Source: Candidatus Intestinimonas stercorigallinarum (GTDB lineage: Bacteria > Bacillota > Clostridia > Oscillospirales > Oscillospiraceae). From it: DNA of 15,688 bases. This document shows, in pieces, positions 6,789-15,630 of this stretch. The position numbers and the translations under genes were made by a program. The notes beneath the pieces were generated by a model. The model was not told the origin of the DNA, made no database searches, and saw nothing but the letters and a program-made list of their open reading frames with translations. The stretch spans positions 1 through 15,688 of the forward strand of contig DXDV01000312.1 of the NCBI GenBank assembly GCA_019115345.1, written 5' to 3'. How positions within the stretch are numbered: the first letter of the stretch is position 1; the number at the start of each line of letters is the position of its first letter.

Positions 6789-9700
6789 TCACAGCTCCAC
6801 CGCCCGGTCCAGATGGAAAAACCACAGCACCTTCCGCGCCACGTTCCGCCCGGTGATCTCCTCCAGGGCGCGGCTGTACGCGGTAAGCTGGCTCCGGTAG
6901 GACTCCGCCCGCTGGGCAAGGCCGTCCTCCCCCACCCGGTCGGTCTTGAAATCCACCACCGTAATGCCCTCCAGGGTCTCAAACCAGCAGTCCACCACAC
7001 CCTGGAGGAGCACCTCCTCCCCCTCGCCGGCCTGGGGATAGTAATCCCGGGCGGGCGCCAGGATGGAGAATTTGAACTCCCGCTGAAGGCCGTCCGCCTT
7101 CAGGAGCTCCCGGCCCAGCGGCGAGGCGAAGAGGGCGGCGATCCGCTCCGGGTCCACCGCCTCCCCCTGCTGGGGTGTGATGATCTGCGCCTGGACCAGC
7201 CGTCCGATCTCCTCCGTCACACCCCGCTTGGTGGTGGACTTGGCGAAATCGAGAAACTGCATCACCAGATGGAGAGCGGTGCCGCGCTGGGCGGAGGTAA
7301 GGCCCAGCGCCTCCGCCGCGAAGCGGGGCCGGGGAAACAAAATGGGCCGGGGCGGCTGAGGGGCGGTCTCCGCCGCCTCCTGATCCAGATGCCGCCCCTT
7401 GAGCTGGGTGGCGGTGAGCTTGGAGGGGATGGTGGTGTCCGGCAGGTGGGGATACCTCCAGGAGAGATTACGGGTCAGACGCTCCAGATCCAGCGTGGCG
7501 GCGCCGCGCGCCGCTTCCTCCACCGGCGCCGGACGACGTCCCTCCGGCGGCGTCCCCAGCCGGCTCCCCTCCACCCAGCGGATGTCCCATGCCGGCCCGC
7601 ATTCGGCGGCAGTCAGGGGGATTTCCCGCTCCATGGCCTGCCGCAGCATGCCGGCGTCGGGCCGGACCAGAGCCGCCAGCAGTACCCATTGGGCCACCGA
7701 CTGGGTGGCCAGCAGAGCCTGGGGGTCCACCGGGCATGCGGCGTCCTCGGCGAGCCGCCGCAGGTCCCGGGCGCCGCCGGTGAGGGCGCAGGTCAGGATG
7801 AGCTTGTCCTTGGCCCGGGTCATGGCCACGTAGAGGAGCCGCAGCTCCTCCGCCATCATCTCCCGTTCCAGCTGCGCGGCCACCGCCTGCCGGGCCAGGG
7901 TGGTGAACTCCACCATCCGCTCCGGGTCCAGACCCTTGGGTCCCACCCCCAGCTTGGGGTGGAAGAGCATGGGCTTCTGCATGTCCTCCCGGTTGAGCCG
8001 CCGGGACAGTCCGCACAGAAAGACCACCGGGAACTCCAAGCCCTTGGAGCGGTGGATGCTCAGGATGCGGATTCCGTTCCCCTCCCCCGCCGGACCCGGG
8101 GAGGCCAGCCTGCCGCCGGCGCTGAGCACCCGGTCCAGGTAAGAGAGAAAGCCGTAGAGTCCCTTGTGGCCGGCGGACTCAAAGTCTCGGGCGCACTGGG
8201 CCAGGGCCAGCAGGTTGCCCCGACGGGTCTCCCCATCCCCCAGACCGCCGAACACGCCCAAAAAGGCAAAGCGGTCGTAGACCTCCCAGAGGAGCTGCTG
8301 GCAGCTCATGTCGCAGGAGAGGTCCCGGAGCCGGTCCAGCTCATCCAGAAATTCCCTGACATCCTCGCCTCCGTCGGCCAGCATGGCCCCATAGAAATCG
8401 GTGTCCGGGGCGGCGGCGCGGATCTGCGCCAGCCGGTCCGCTGAAAAGCCCCACACCGGCGAGCGGAGCACCGAGATGAGGGGGACGTCCTGCCGGGGAT
8501 TGTCGATGATCCGCAGACAGGAGAGGGTCACCGACACCTCCGTGGAGGAGAGGAAGTCGGACCCGCCCTCGGCCTCCCAGGCCAGGCCCTGCTCCCCCAG
8601 CGCCCGGGCGTAGTGCCCCAGGACGGTGTTGGGAGAGCGGAGCAGGATGACCACGTCTCCCGCCTCCACTGGCCGGGTCTCCTCCGCCGAGAGGGTGACA
8701 GGAAAGCCGCTGTCCAGCAGCTCCCGGATGCGCCGGGCCACGAAGCGGGCCTCCAGCAGGTCCCGGCCGGGCTTCCGCTCCCCCGAGTCCCCCTCCGGCT
8801 CCACCTCCGAGAGGTCCAGGGCGTCCAGCTCCACGGCATAGTCCTCCGTCCGGCCGGGAAAGGAGCCGCCGGGATAGAGGGCCTCGTCGGCGGTGTAGTC
8901 CATCTCACCGAAGGGGACCGACATCAGATTGCGAAAGAGGAAGTTGACTCCCTCCAGCACCTGGGGCCGGGAGCGGAAGTTCCGGGTCAGCAGCACCCGG
9001 CGGGACTCCCCCTCTTCGGCCCGGTCATAGGGCGGGAAGGTCCGGTACTTGCCCAGGAAGATGGTGGGGTCGGCCAGCCGGAAGCGGTAGATGGACTGCT
9101 TCACATCCCCCACCATAAAAAGGCGCTTTCCCCCCATGGAGACGGCGTCAAAGATGGTGTTTTGGACCTCATTGGTGTCCTGGTACTCGTCCACCATCAC
9201 CTCCGCGTAGCGGCTGCCCACCCGCTCCGCCAGCTCCGAGGCCGTGCCGTCGGGCTCACGCAGGAGCCGCACCGCCAGATGCTCCAGGTCGGAGAAGTCC
9301 AGCAGCCGCCGCCGGCGCTTGAGGGCGGTGTAGCTCCGCTCCAGGTCCTCCACCAGGGCGAAGAGCCCCCGGACCGCCGGAGCCACCGCCCGCAGGTCGG
9401 CCAAAAGCTGCTCGCTGCCGTCGGCAAACCGCTCCGCCAGCTTTCCAATCCGCTTTTTGCACATCTCCCGGAGGCTCTTGATCCGCTCCTGGGCGGCGGG
9501 GTCCTCGCAGCCTCGCACCGCTCCCAGCCGCGGAAAGGCGACGGCGGCCCGCTCCGCCGCCTGGTCCCACCCCTGGCTCAGAGCCTCCTGAAATGCCCTC
9601 AAATCGGCCAGAGTCTCCGCGATGCTGGGGGCGTAGCCCCGGCTGAGCTTTTCGTCCCCCCGGCACAGCGCCAGGGCCTCTTCCATCCGTCCCGCCCAGT

Positions 9701-10373
9701 AGCCGACCTGCTCCGCCGCCTGGGCCAGCAGCAGACGGCCCCAGACCGTCTCCCCGGCGTCGGCCACCTCCGCCAGCTCAAAGGCTTCCGCCTGCGCCGC
9801 CAGCCAGGCGCCGGGGTCCGGGTGGCTCTGTACTTTATGGTAGATGTCTATGGCGATCTCCACCAGACGGCTGTCATCCCGTCCGGCGGACATGGTATCC
9901 AGGAGCCTGGCAAAGTCCCCCTGAGGCTGGATGCCGGCATACCGCTCCTCCAGCACCTGATCCATGGCCTGGAGGGTCAGCGCACCCGCCTCGCTCTCAT
10001 CGCATAGCCGCAGGTCGGCCTCCAGATCCAGCAGGTGGCCGTGCTCCCGCAGGAGCTGGGCGCAGAAGGCGTGAATGGTGGAGATCTGAGCCTTGTAAAG
10101 CAGTATCGCCTGTCGCCGTAAATGCCGGTCTCCCGGACGCTCCGCCAGCCGGGCGGAGAGCTCCTGGGCGATCCGGCCCCGCAGCTCCGCCGCCGCCGCC
10201 TTGGTGTAGGTGATCACCAGGAAGCGGTCGATATCCGCGCCCTCTTCCACCTGCCGCAGCAGCCGTTCCACCAGCACCCTGGTCTTGCCGGAGCCGGCGG
10301 CGGCGGCCACCAGCAGGCCGCCGCCCTGATTTTCCACCGCGATCCGCTGTTCGTCCGTCAGCGGGAAGCCCAT
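6789..10373 (-). CDS. addA: ATP-dependent helicase/nuclease subunit A (AddA)
   Basis: Motor and nuclease subunit of the AddAB complex, which unwinds and trims double-strand DNA ends for RecA loading. It has 1194 aa, normal for the family. It is a superfamily 1A helicase: Walker A AAAAGSGKT (23-31), Walker B DEYQD (395-399), motif III GDVKQSIYRFR (422-432), motif V SIHRSKGLE (772-780) and motif VI YVAMTRAKD (848-856). The C-terminal RecB-like nuclease is intact: H1035 in GTALHLVMQF, D1128 in GVVDCW, D1141 and K1143 in VVDFKTD, and YRSQLTAY (1159-1166). The ATG at 10373 has AAGGAGG seven bases upstream and lies 24 bases after the addB stop. No terminator is visible between its stop and the rpmE promoter. 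Both motor and nuclease appear functional. Confidence 0.97.
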   Translation of the reverse strand: MGFPLTDEQRIAVENQGGGLLVAAAAGSGKTRVLVERLLRQVEEGADIDRFLVITYTKAAAAELRGRIAQELSARLAERPGDRHLRRQAILLYKAQISTIHAFCAQLLREHGHLLDLEADLRLCDESEAGALTLQAMDQVLEERYAGIQPQGDFARLLDTMSAGRDDSRLVEIAIDIYHKVQSHPDPGAWLAAQAEAFELAEVADAGETVWGRLLLAQAAEQVGYWAGRMEEALALCRGDEKLSRGYAPSIAETLADLRAFQEALSQGWDQAAERAAVAFPRLGAVRGCEDPAAQERIKSLREMCKKRIGKLAERFADGSEQLLADLRAVAPAVRGLFALVEDLERSYTALKRRRRLLDFSDLEHLAVRLLREPDGTASELAERVGSRYAEVMVDEYQDTNEVQNTIFDAVSMGGKRLFMVGDVKQSIYRFRLADPTIFLGKYRTFPPYDRAEEGESRRVLLTRNFRSRPQVLEGVNFLFRNLMSVPFGEMDYTADEALYPGGSFPGRTEDYAVELDALDLSEVEPEGDSGERKPGRDLLEARFVARRIRELLDSGFPVTLSAEETRPVEAGDVVILLRSPNTVLGHYARALGEQGLAWEAEGGSDFLSSTEVSVTLSCLRIIDNPRQDVPLISVLRSPVWGFSADRLAQIRAAAPDTDFYGAMLADGGEDVREFLDELDRLRDLSCDMSCQQLLWEVYDRFAFLGVFGGLGDGETRRGNLLALAQCARDFESAGHKGLYGFLSYLDRVLSAGGRLASPGPAGEGNGIRILSIHRSKGLEFPVVFLCGLSRRLNREDMQKPMLFHPKLGVGPKGLDPERMVEFTTLARQAVAAQLEREMMAEELRLLYVAMTRAKDKLILTCALTGGARDLRRLAEDAACPVDPQALLATQSVAQWVLLAALVRPDAGMLRQAMEREIPLTAAECGPAWDIRWVEGSRLGTPPEGRRPAPVEEAARGAATLDLERLTRNLSWRYPHLPDTTIPSKLTATQLKGRHLDQEAAETAPQPPRPILFPRPRFAAEALGLTSAQRGTALHLVMQFLDFAKSTTKRGVTEEIGRLVQAQIITPQQGEAVDPERIAALFASPLGRELLKADGLQREFKFSILAPARDYYPQAGEGEEVLLQGVVDCWFETLEGITVVDFKTDRVGEDGLAQRAESYRSQLTAYSRALEEITGRNVARKVLWFFHLDRAVEL

Positions 10374-10397
10374 GCCGCCGCCTCCTTTCTCATCCCG

Positions 10398-13300
10398 TCA
10401 GCCATCCCCCTGCTCCTCCCGCTCCACATACGACCAAAAGGCTTCTCCATCAACGGATGGCAAGTATCTCCGCCTGTCGGTTCCCCGCCCATCCTCAAAG
10501 TGGCAGGCGGCGGCGTAATCGCAGTAGAGACAGGCGTTTTTTTCCGGTCCCCGCCAGAAGGGGTCGGCGTCGATAACGCCGGAGGCCAGCTCCCCGGCGA
10601 TTTCCCGCAGGATCCGCTGGGTATGGCGTTTGAGCTTTCCCAGCCGCTCCGCGGTCACCAGAGCCTCTCCTGTGATGGCGCCCGTGCGGCTGGACACCTT
10701 GACGGGCAGGAAACGGGGCGCCCCGCCGCCCATGTCCTCCATAGCCTCCAAAATCTCCGGGTCGTCCAGCAGCAGGCCGTGCCGGCGCAGCTCGGCGTCC
10801 ATCTGACGCCGCCGCTCCTCCTCCGGCATGCTGCGGCTTCCCTTCGCCACCGCGGCCCGGGCGGGCAGATAGAGCACACCGGCCGGTGTGACAGCGTAGT
10901 TGTAAAGGGATTCTCCCTTCTCCTCTAGTGTGAAGAGGTAGAGCAGCATCTGAAGCCCCAAGCCGTTCCAGACCTCCGTGAGATCGAAGGATTTCCGGCC
11001 CGTTTTATAGTCCACCACCCGGAGGTAGAGCCGTCCGTTATGGACCCAGCCGTCCACCCGGTCCACGAAGCCGGACACGCTGATGGTGACCCCTTCTACG
11101 GTGAGCTCCACCGGCGGCAGATCCCCCCGGTTCCCAAAGCCCAATTCAAAGGAGATGGGCTGGAACCGGGAGACCGAGAGCTCCTCCAGCACATTTTCCA
11201 CCACCTGGGTCACCGGCCGCTGCAGGCGGCTGAAGAGGTAGAGGAAGCGGGGGCTCTTGCTCTCCAGCCCCCCCAGCTCCTGGGCGATGTACTGCTCCAT
11301 GATGGCCCGGATCTGCTTTCGCACCTGGCTCCGGTCCCAGGTCCAGCCTCCGCTGCCGTCCTCCACCTTCCAGGCGGTGTCCTGGAGCATGTGCTCCAGA
11401 ACATAGTGGACGAAGGTCCCGTACTCCGGCGCCTGGAACCCGGCGGCCTGCCGCGGCCTGGCTTTGAGCCCGTATTGCATGAAATAGGAGAAATGGCAGG
11501 AGCGGTGCTTGTCCATCCGGGAGGCCGACATGGGCACGTTCCGCCTATAGAGGGCGGCCACCGAGTCCCGGCTCAGGCGTCCCCGCTCCAGCGCCGCCCC
11601 CCGTTCCAGCCGCTCCACCAGCGGCGCCAGCGGCGGCTGCTCCTTCAGCAGCGCGCCCACCTCCGGGTGCTGCCCCGCCAGCTCCAGGGCGGGCCGGGGC
11701 GCGGCCAGGCGGAAGGCGCCGCCCAAAGCCTGCTCCCGCAGGGGGGCAGCCTCCGGGAAGAGCCGCCGCAGCCGGTCCCACAGGAAGGATGGCCGCTGCT
11801 CCTCTCCCTGTGGGCCCACAGCCGCCCAGCTCACCGTCAGATACCGGCTGGGCCGGGTACAGGCGGCGTAGACGATGGTCATCTCCCGGTCCAGCTTGTC
11901 GGTCAGCCGGGGGGAGAGCTCCAGGCCCAGGGAGGCCAGGAGACTGCGGTCGTCATCGGTAAAGAGACCCGGCGCAGACGCCACCTGGGGCAGCGCCCCG
12001 TCGTCCGCCCCCAGGAAAAAGAGGGCGGCACACTGCCGGTCCCCCGAGCGGGCGGCGTCTCCGGCGGTGACACGGTCCAGGGAGACCGGGATGGCCCCCA
12101 CATCGTACTGGGACAGGACCAGCTTCAGCAGCTGGGCAAACTCCTCCAGTCCAAGGGGCGTCCGGCCCAAAATGGCGGCGCACTGCTCCAGGCCACCGCA
12201 GAGGATCTCCCATAGCTGGCCGTACTCCTCCGCCCGCTTGAGCTCTCCCCGGCTCCGCAGGACCTCCGCCCGCTCCTCCAGCCGGCTGGGGAGCTGGATC
12301 TCCTCCAAAAACCTGTAAAGTGCGATCGCCTGCCCCTCTCCGGTCTCGTCGGTGTTGCGCCGCAGGACCTCCAGGGGGGCGGTCATTTGGCGGCGGAGCC
12401 GGTTCAGACGGTCCAACAGGGCCTGGTCCTCCTCGGTCGTGGGGCAGCCGTAGCCCCTCGGGTGCATGGTCCAGTCGGCGGCCGACGTCCAGCGGCTTCC
12501 CTTCAGGTTCCATTTGAGTACATAGTTTTCCAACAGGTCGCAGTCCGACCGGGCAAGCCCCGTCAACCCCGTTTTCAAATAGCGGAACACATCGCCGCTC
12601 TCATATTCCCCCGCCACGATGTCCAGTGCGCCAGTGACCACCGCGAAGACCGGCTTTTGCAGCACGTCGGTCATGCTGTCCAGAAAGACCGGCACTTCAT
12701 AGCGGGCAAACACCTCCTCAACGAGGGGGGCATAGCGGTCAAAGCCCCGGGCCACCACCCCGATCTCCCGGAAGCGAAGCCCCTCTGACCGGGTCAGCCG
12801 AAGTATCTCCGCCGCCGTCCACTCCACCTCCGACCGGGGCGTGGCGGCCGTGAACAGCCGCAGGCCCTCCGGCGACCCTTCCCATGCCTGTGGCTCCCGG
12901 GCAAAGAGGGCTTTTTCCATATAGTCAAGTTCTTTTGCTTTACAGTTTGTTTCCCCCTCCAGGACCTGCCGGTCCACGGGAACACCGTCCGCCCGCGCCT
13001 GCCGCGTGAGCCGGGCCATGGTCCGGCGGGCAGGGGCAAAGATGCCGGCTTCCTCCTCCTCTTCCAGATCACAGGTGAGGGTCACCGTCACCTCATCGGC
13101 CTGCTTCCACAGCTGGCGAAGTACCTGGATCTGCTGGGGGGTAAAGTCTGTAAAGCCGTCTACATAGACAGTGATCCCTCTGGCCCAGCCGCTCTCGGCC
13201 AGTCCCTCGGCCAGGCATGTCAGCCGGTCCGCCGGATCGGCCGCCACCCGGGCGGCCAGGGCGTCGTAGGCCCCGAAGATCAATCCCAAGTCCCGCAGCT

Positions 13301-13742
13301 TGTCACCCTCCTGACCGGGCAGGGACTCTCCCGCCTCGGCCAGCGCCTGGGGGGAGACGCAGTACTGCTTGCACTCGTCCATGGTGGCCAGGAGCCCGGC
13401 CAGAAAGGCGGGTTTCTGGGAGGGGCGGGCGTAGACGGTGAGGGAATCGGCCACCGCCTTTCGGGCGGCGCACATCAGCAAGACCCGTCCCCCCGGGTCC
13501 AGGGCAGGGGCGGCCAGCCCTCCCGACCGGGCCAGGACACGGTTGGTAAGCCGGGTGAAGGAGAGGACCTCGGCGTGGAGGGAGACCTGGTTCCCCGCCG
13601 CCGCGCACAGCCGGCGCTCCATCTCATGGGACGCCTGCTCCGGGACGATCAGGACCTGCCGCTTTTGGGGCGCCGCCGCGATGCGGGACAGGATGCCGGC
13701 GGTCTTTCCCGTTCCGGCCCGCCCCAGCAGAAGCTTCAGCAT
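10398..13742 (-). CDS. addB: ATP-dependent helicase/nuclease subunit B (AddB)
   Basis: Second subunit of the AddAB break-resection complex; in characterised enzymes it supplies a second nuclease, recognises Chi and does not act as a helicase motor. It has 1114 aa. Walker A is GRAGTGKT (7-14). The C-terminal nuclease has H779 in GTFVHYVLEHML, D894 in GFVDRVD, D911 and K913 in VVDYKTG, and Q931. The four cysteines of the iron-sulphur cluster that closes the nuclease domain are present: C749, then C1071-x2-C1074-x5-C1080, the same spacing as in Bacillus subtilis AddB. The ATG at 13742 has AAAGGAGAG upstream. It precedes addA, the usual order. An 84-aa gene lies 83 bases upstream. Confidence 0.97.
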   Translation of the reverse strand: MLKLLLGRAGTGKTAGILSRIAAAPQKRQVLIVPEQASHEMERRLCAAAGNQVSLHAEVLSFTRLTNRVLARSGGLAAPALDPGGRVLLMCAARKAVADSLTVYARPSQKPAFLAGLLATMDECKQYCVSPQALAEAGESLPGQEGDKLRDLGLIFGAYDALAARVAADPADRLTCLAEGLAESGWARGITVYVDGFTDFTPQQIQVLRQLWKQADEVTVTLTCDLEEEEEAGIFAPARRTMARLTRQARADGVPVDRQVLEGETNCKAKELDYMEKALFAREPQAWEGSPEGLRLFTAATPRSEVEWTAAEILRLTRSEGLRFREIGVVARGFDRYAPLVEEVFARYEVPVFLDSMTDVLQKPVFAVVTGALDIVAGEYESGDVFRYLKTGLTGLARSDCDLLENYVLKWNLKGSRWTSAADWTMHPRGYGCPTTEEDQALLDRLNRLRRQMTAPLEVLRRNTDETGEGQAIALYRFLEEIQLPSRLEERAEVLRSRGELKRAEEYGQLWEILCGGLEQCAAILGRTPLGLEEFAQLLKLVLSQYDVGAIPVSLDRVTAGDAARSGDRQCAALFFLGADDGALPQVASAPGLFTDDDRSLLASLGLELSPRLTDKLDREMTIVYAACTRPSRYLTVSWAAVGPQGEEQRPSFLWDRLRRLFPEAAPLREQALGGAFRLAAPRPALELAGQHPEVGALLKEQPPLAPLVERLERGAALERGRLSRDSVAALYRRNVPMSASRMDKHRSCHFSYFMQYGLKARPRQAAGFQAPEYGTFVHYVLEHMLQDTAWKVEDGSGGWTWDRSQVRKQIRAIMEQYIAQELGGLESKSPRFLYLFSRLQRPVTQVVENVLEELSVSRFQPISFELGFGNRGDLPPVELTVEGVTISVSGFVDRVDGWVHNGRLYLRVVDYKTGRKSFDLTEVWNGLGLQMLLYLFTLEEKGESLYNYAVTPAGVLYLPARAAVAKGSRSMPEEERRRQMDAELRRHGLLLDDPEILEAMEDMGGGAPRFLPVKVSSRTGAITGEALVTAERLGKLKRHTQRILREIAGELASGVIDADPFWRGPEKNACLYCDYAAACHFEDGRGTDRRRYLPSVDGEAFWSYVEREEQGDG

Positions 13743-13765
13743 GGTCCTCTCTCCTTTCTGTACAT

Positions 13766-13800
13766 AAAAAATGCGTCGGGCCTTGTCTGGCGCTGGGCCC
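13766..13800 (-). terminator. Doubtful hairpin plus U-run upstream of addB
   Basis: In the gap between the 84-aa gene and addB, GGGCC (13796-13800) can pair with GGCCC (13778-13782) across a 13-base loop; six U follow six bases later. The stem is short and the U-run is not adjacent, so at best it attenuates transcription into addBA. The rest of the 83-base gap holds only the addB ribosome site. Confidence 0.2.
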
Positions 13801-13825
13801 CATGCCCGGCGGTCGGGTGTGTTCC

Positions 13826-14080
13826 CTAGGACAGGCCGTGGCGCTCCAGCAGCTCCAACATCCGCCGCAGCAGCAGCCGTTCCCCCATAAGCTCACGGAA
13901 CCGGGCGCTCTTTTGCTTCCCCGCCGCGCGCAGGGGCTCCATCTGCGCCTCCAGCAGCGCCAGCGCTCCCTGGAGCTCCTCATAGGCGTCTTCCAGCCCG
14001 GCGAGACGCTCCAGCGCGGCCTGCTCCTGCCCTTCCGGGACCTGCCAGCCCTGGTCTCCCCGCCGCGTATACCGTTCCAC
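13826..14080 (-). CDS. Small coiled-coil protein of unknown function upstream of addBA
   Basis: I do not recognise this 84-aa protein. It starts at a GTG (14080) with AGAGGTG eight bases upstream and ends in TAG. After a polar N-terminus it has a strong heptad pattern: A22, L26, L29, Y33, L36, L40, L43, M47 and L50, with alternating steps of four and three. A break follows at P49 and the basic AAGKQKS segment (52-58). A second amphipathic helix (61-80, FRELMGERLLLRRMLELLER) ends the protein. There is no cysteine, signal peptide or membrane segment, so a cytosolic helical hairpin is likely. It lies 37 bases after the guaB terminator and 83 bases before addB on the same strand, so it may be the first gene of an addBA operon. 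A role with AddAB is only a guess from position. The good ribosome site and regular heptads argue for a real gene. Confidence 0.7.
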   Translation of the reverse strand: MERYTRRGDQGWQVPEGQEQAALERLAGLEDAYEELQGALALLEAQMEPLRAAGKQKSARFRELMGERLLLRRMLELLERHGLS

Positions 14081-14117
14081 GGGTCAAACACCTCTCTCCA
14101 GCAGGATTTTTATGGAG

Positions 14118-14149
14118 AAAAAAGACCCGCGCTTTCGCGCGGGCCTTTT
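14118..14149 (-). terminator. Intrinsic terminator of guaB
   Basis: The transcript forms a nine-base-pair stem, GGCCCGCGC, with a GAAA tetraloop, then GCGCGGGUC and a run of six U. It lies just after the guaB stop and is preceded by AAAA, which could pair with the U-run. It is the strongest terminator in the window and separates guaB from the addBA group. Confidence 0.95.
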
Positions 14150-14154
14150 GAAGA

Positions 14155-15630
14155 TCACTGGGGATTGAGGGTGTAGTTGGGGGCTTCCTTGGTGATATAG
14201 ATATCGTGGGGATGGCTCTCCTTGAGACCGGCGCTGGTGATCTGGATGAACTGTCCCTTGCTGCGCAGATCCTCAATGGTGCCGCAGCCGCAGTAGCCCA
14301 TACCGGCCCGCAGACCGCCCATCATCTGATAGATGGTCTCGCCCACGGCTCCCTTGTAGGGGACGCGGCCCTCCAGGCCCTCGGGCACCAGCTTTTTGTT
14401 GTCCTCCTGGAAGTAACGGTCCTTGGAGCCCTTGGCCATGGCGCCCAGGGAGCCCATGCCGCGGTAGACCTTGAACTGACGGCCCTGATAGACCTCGGTG
14501 TCGCCCGGGGACTCCTCACAGCCGGCCAGCAGGGAGCCCAGCATGACCACGTTGCCGCCGGCGGCGATGGCCTTGACGATGTCGCCGGAGTACTTGATGC
14601 CGCCGTCGGCAATGATGGGAATGCCGTATTCGGCGGCCACACAGGCGGCATCGTAGACGGCGGTGATCTGGGGCACGCCGATGCCGGCCACCACACGGGT
14701 GGTGCAGATGGAGCCCGGGCCGATGCCGATCTTCACGCAGTCGGCGCCGGCCTCGATGAGGGCGCGGGTGCCCTCGGCGGTGGCCACGTTGCCGGCAATG
14801 AGCTGCACGTCGGGATAGAGGGCCTTGATGCGCTTGACGCACTCCAGGATATTGTGGGAGTGGCCATGGGCGGAATCCAGCGCCAGCACGTCGGCGCCGG
14901 CCTCCACCAGCGCGGCCACCCGGTCCATCACGTCGGAGGTGACGCCGATGGCGGCGCCCACCAGCAGGCGGCCCTTCTCGTCACGGGCGGAGTTGGGATA
15001 GACCTCGGCCTTTTCGATGTCCTTGATGGTGATAAGGCCCTTGAGATGGAACTCGTCGTCCACAATGGGCAGCTTCTCCACCTTATATTTGCGGAGGATC
15101 TGCTTGGCCTCCTCCAGGGTGGTGCCCTCTTTGGCGGTGACCAGGTTTTCCTTGGTCATCACGTTGTCGATGAGCTGGTTCATGTCCACTTCGAACTTCA
15201 TGTCCCGGTTGGTGATGATGCCGATGAGCTTACCGTGATCGCAGATGGGCACGCCGGAGATGCGGTACTTGGCCATGAGCTCATCCGCCTCGGCCAGAGT
15301 ATGGCCGGGGGCCAGCCAGAAGGGGTTGGTGATGACGCCGTTCTCACTGCGCTTTACCATGTCCACCTGCTCGGCCTGCTGCCCAATGGACATGTTCTTG
15401 TGGATGATGCCGATGCCGCCCTCACGGGCGATGGCAATGGCCATCCGATACTCGGTGACCGTATCCATGGCGGCGCTCATCACAGGGATATTCAGGCGGA
15501 TCTTTTTGGTGAGCTGGGTGTGCAGATCGATGTCAGCGGGCAGAACGCTGCTTTCGGCGGGGATGAGAAGCACGTCGTCAAAGGTCAGGCCCTGCCGCAC
15601 AAACTTACTGGCGGCATCCGTATTGAACAT
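14155..15630 (-). CDS. guaB: Inosine-5'-monophosphate dehydrogenase
   Basis: Oxidises IMP to XMP with NAD+, the committed step of GTP synthesis. It has 491 aa from the chosen start, the usual bacterial length. The barrel begins at RQGLTFDDVLLIPAESSV (12-29). Two CBS domains sit at about 95-205 (for example ISGVPICDHGKLIGIITNRD). The catalytic loop is GIGPGSICTTR (302-312) with C309 as the nucleophile. ADGGIKYSGD (341-350) and MLGSLLAG bind the IMP phosphate. The mobile flap has EGRVPYKG (420-427) with the Arg used to activate water. The start at 15630 has AAGGAG eight bases upstream; a 16-residue upstream extension (to 15678) lacks family resemblance. It is separated from downstream genes by a terminator. 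All catalytic residues are present. Confidence 0.98.
   Translation of the reverse strand: MFNTDAASKFVRQGLTFDDVLLIPAESSVLPADIDLHTQLTKKIRLNIPVMSAAMDTVTEYRMAIAIAREGGIGIIHKNMSIGQQAEQVDMVKRSENGVITNPFWLAPGHTLAEADELMAKYRISGVPICDHGKLIGIITNRDMKFEVDMNQLIDNVMTKENLVTAKEGTTLEEAKQILRKYKVEKLPIVDDEFHLKGLITIKDIEKAEVYPNSARDEKGRLLVGAAIGVTSDVMDRVAALVEAGADVLALDSAHGHSHNILECVKRIKALYPDVQLIAGNVATAEGTRALIEAGADCVKIGIGPGSICTTRVVAGIGVPQITAVYDAACVAAEYGIPIIADGGIKYSGDIVKAIAAGGNVVMLGSLLAGCEESPGDTEVYQGRQFKVYRGMGSLGAMAKGSKDRYFQEDNKKLVPEGLEGRVPYKGAVGETIYQMMGGLRAGMGYCGCGTIEDLRSKGQFIQITSAGLKESHPHDIYITKEAPNYTLNPQ

Noticed and set aside
6732..10007. Long plus-strand frames (570 and 464 codons) antisense to addA
   Set aside because: Shadows of addA, without ribosome sites and without domains. 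AddA has every helicase and nuclease motif in place.
13624..14091. A 155-codon minus-strand frame overlapping the 84-aa gene and the start of addB
   Set aside because: Very rich in Arg, Ser and Trp, typical of an off-frame read of GC-rich coding DNA; the 84-aa frame has heptads, a ribosome site and does not overlap addB.
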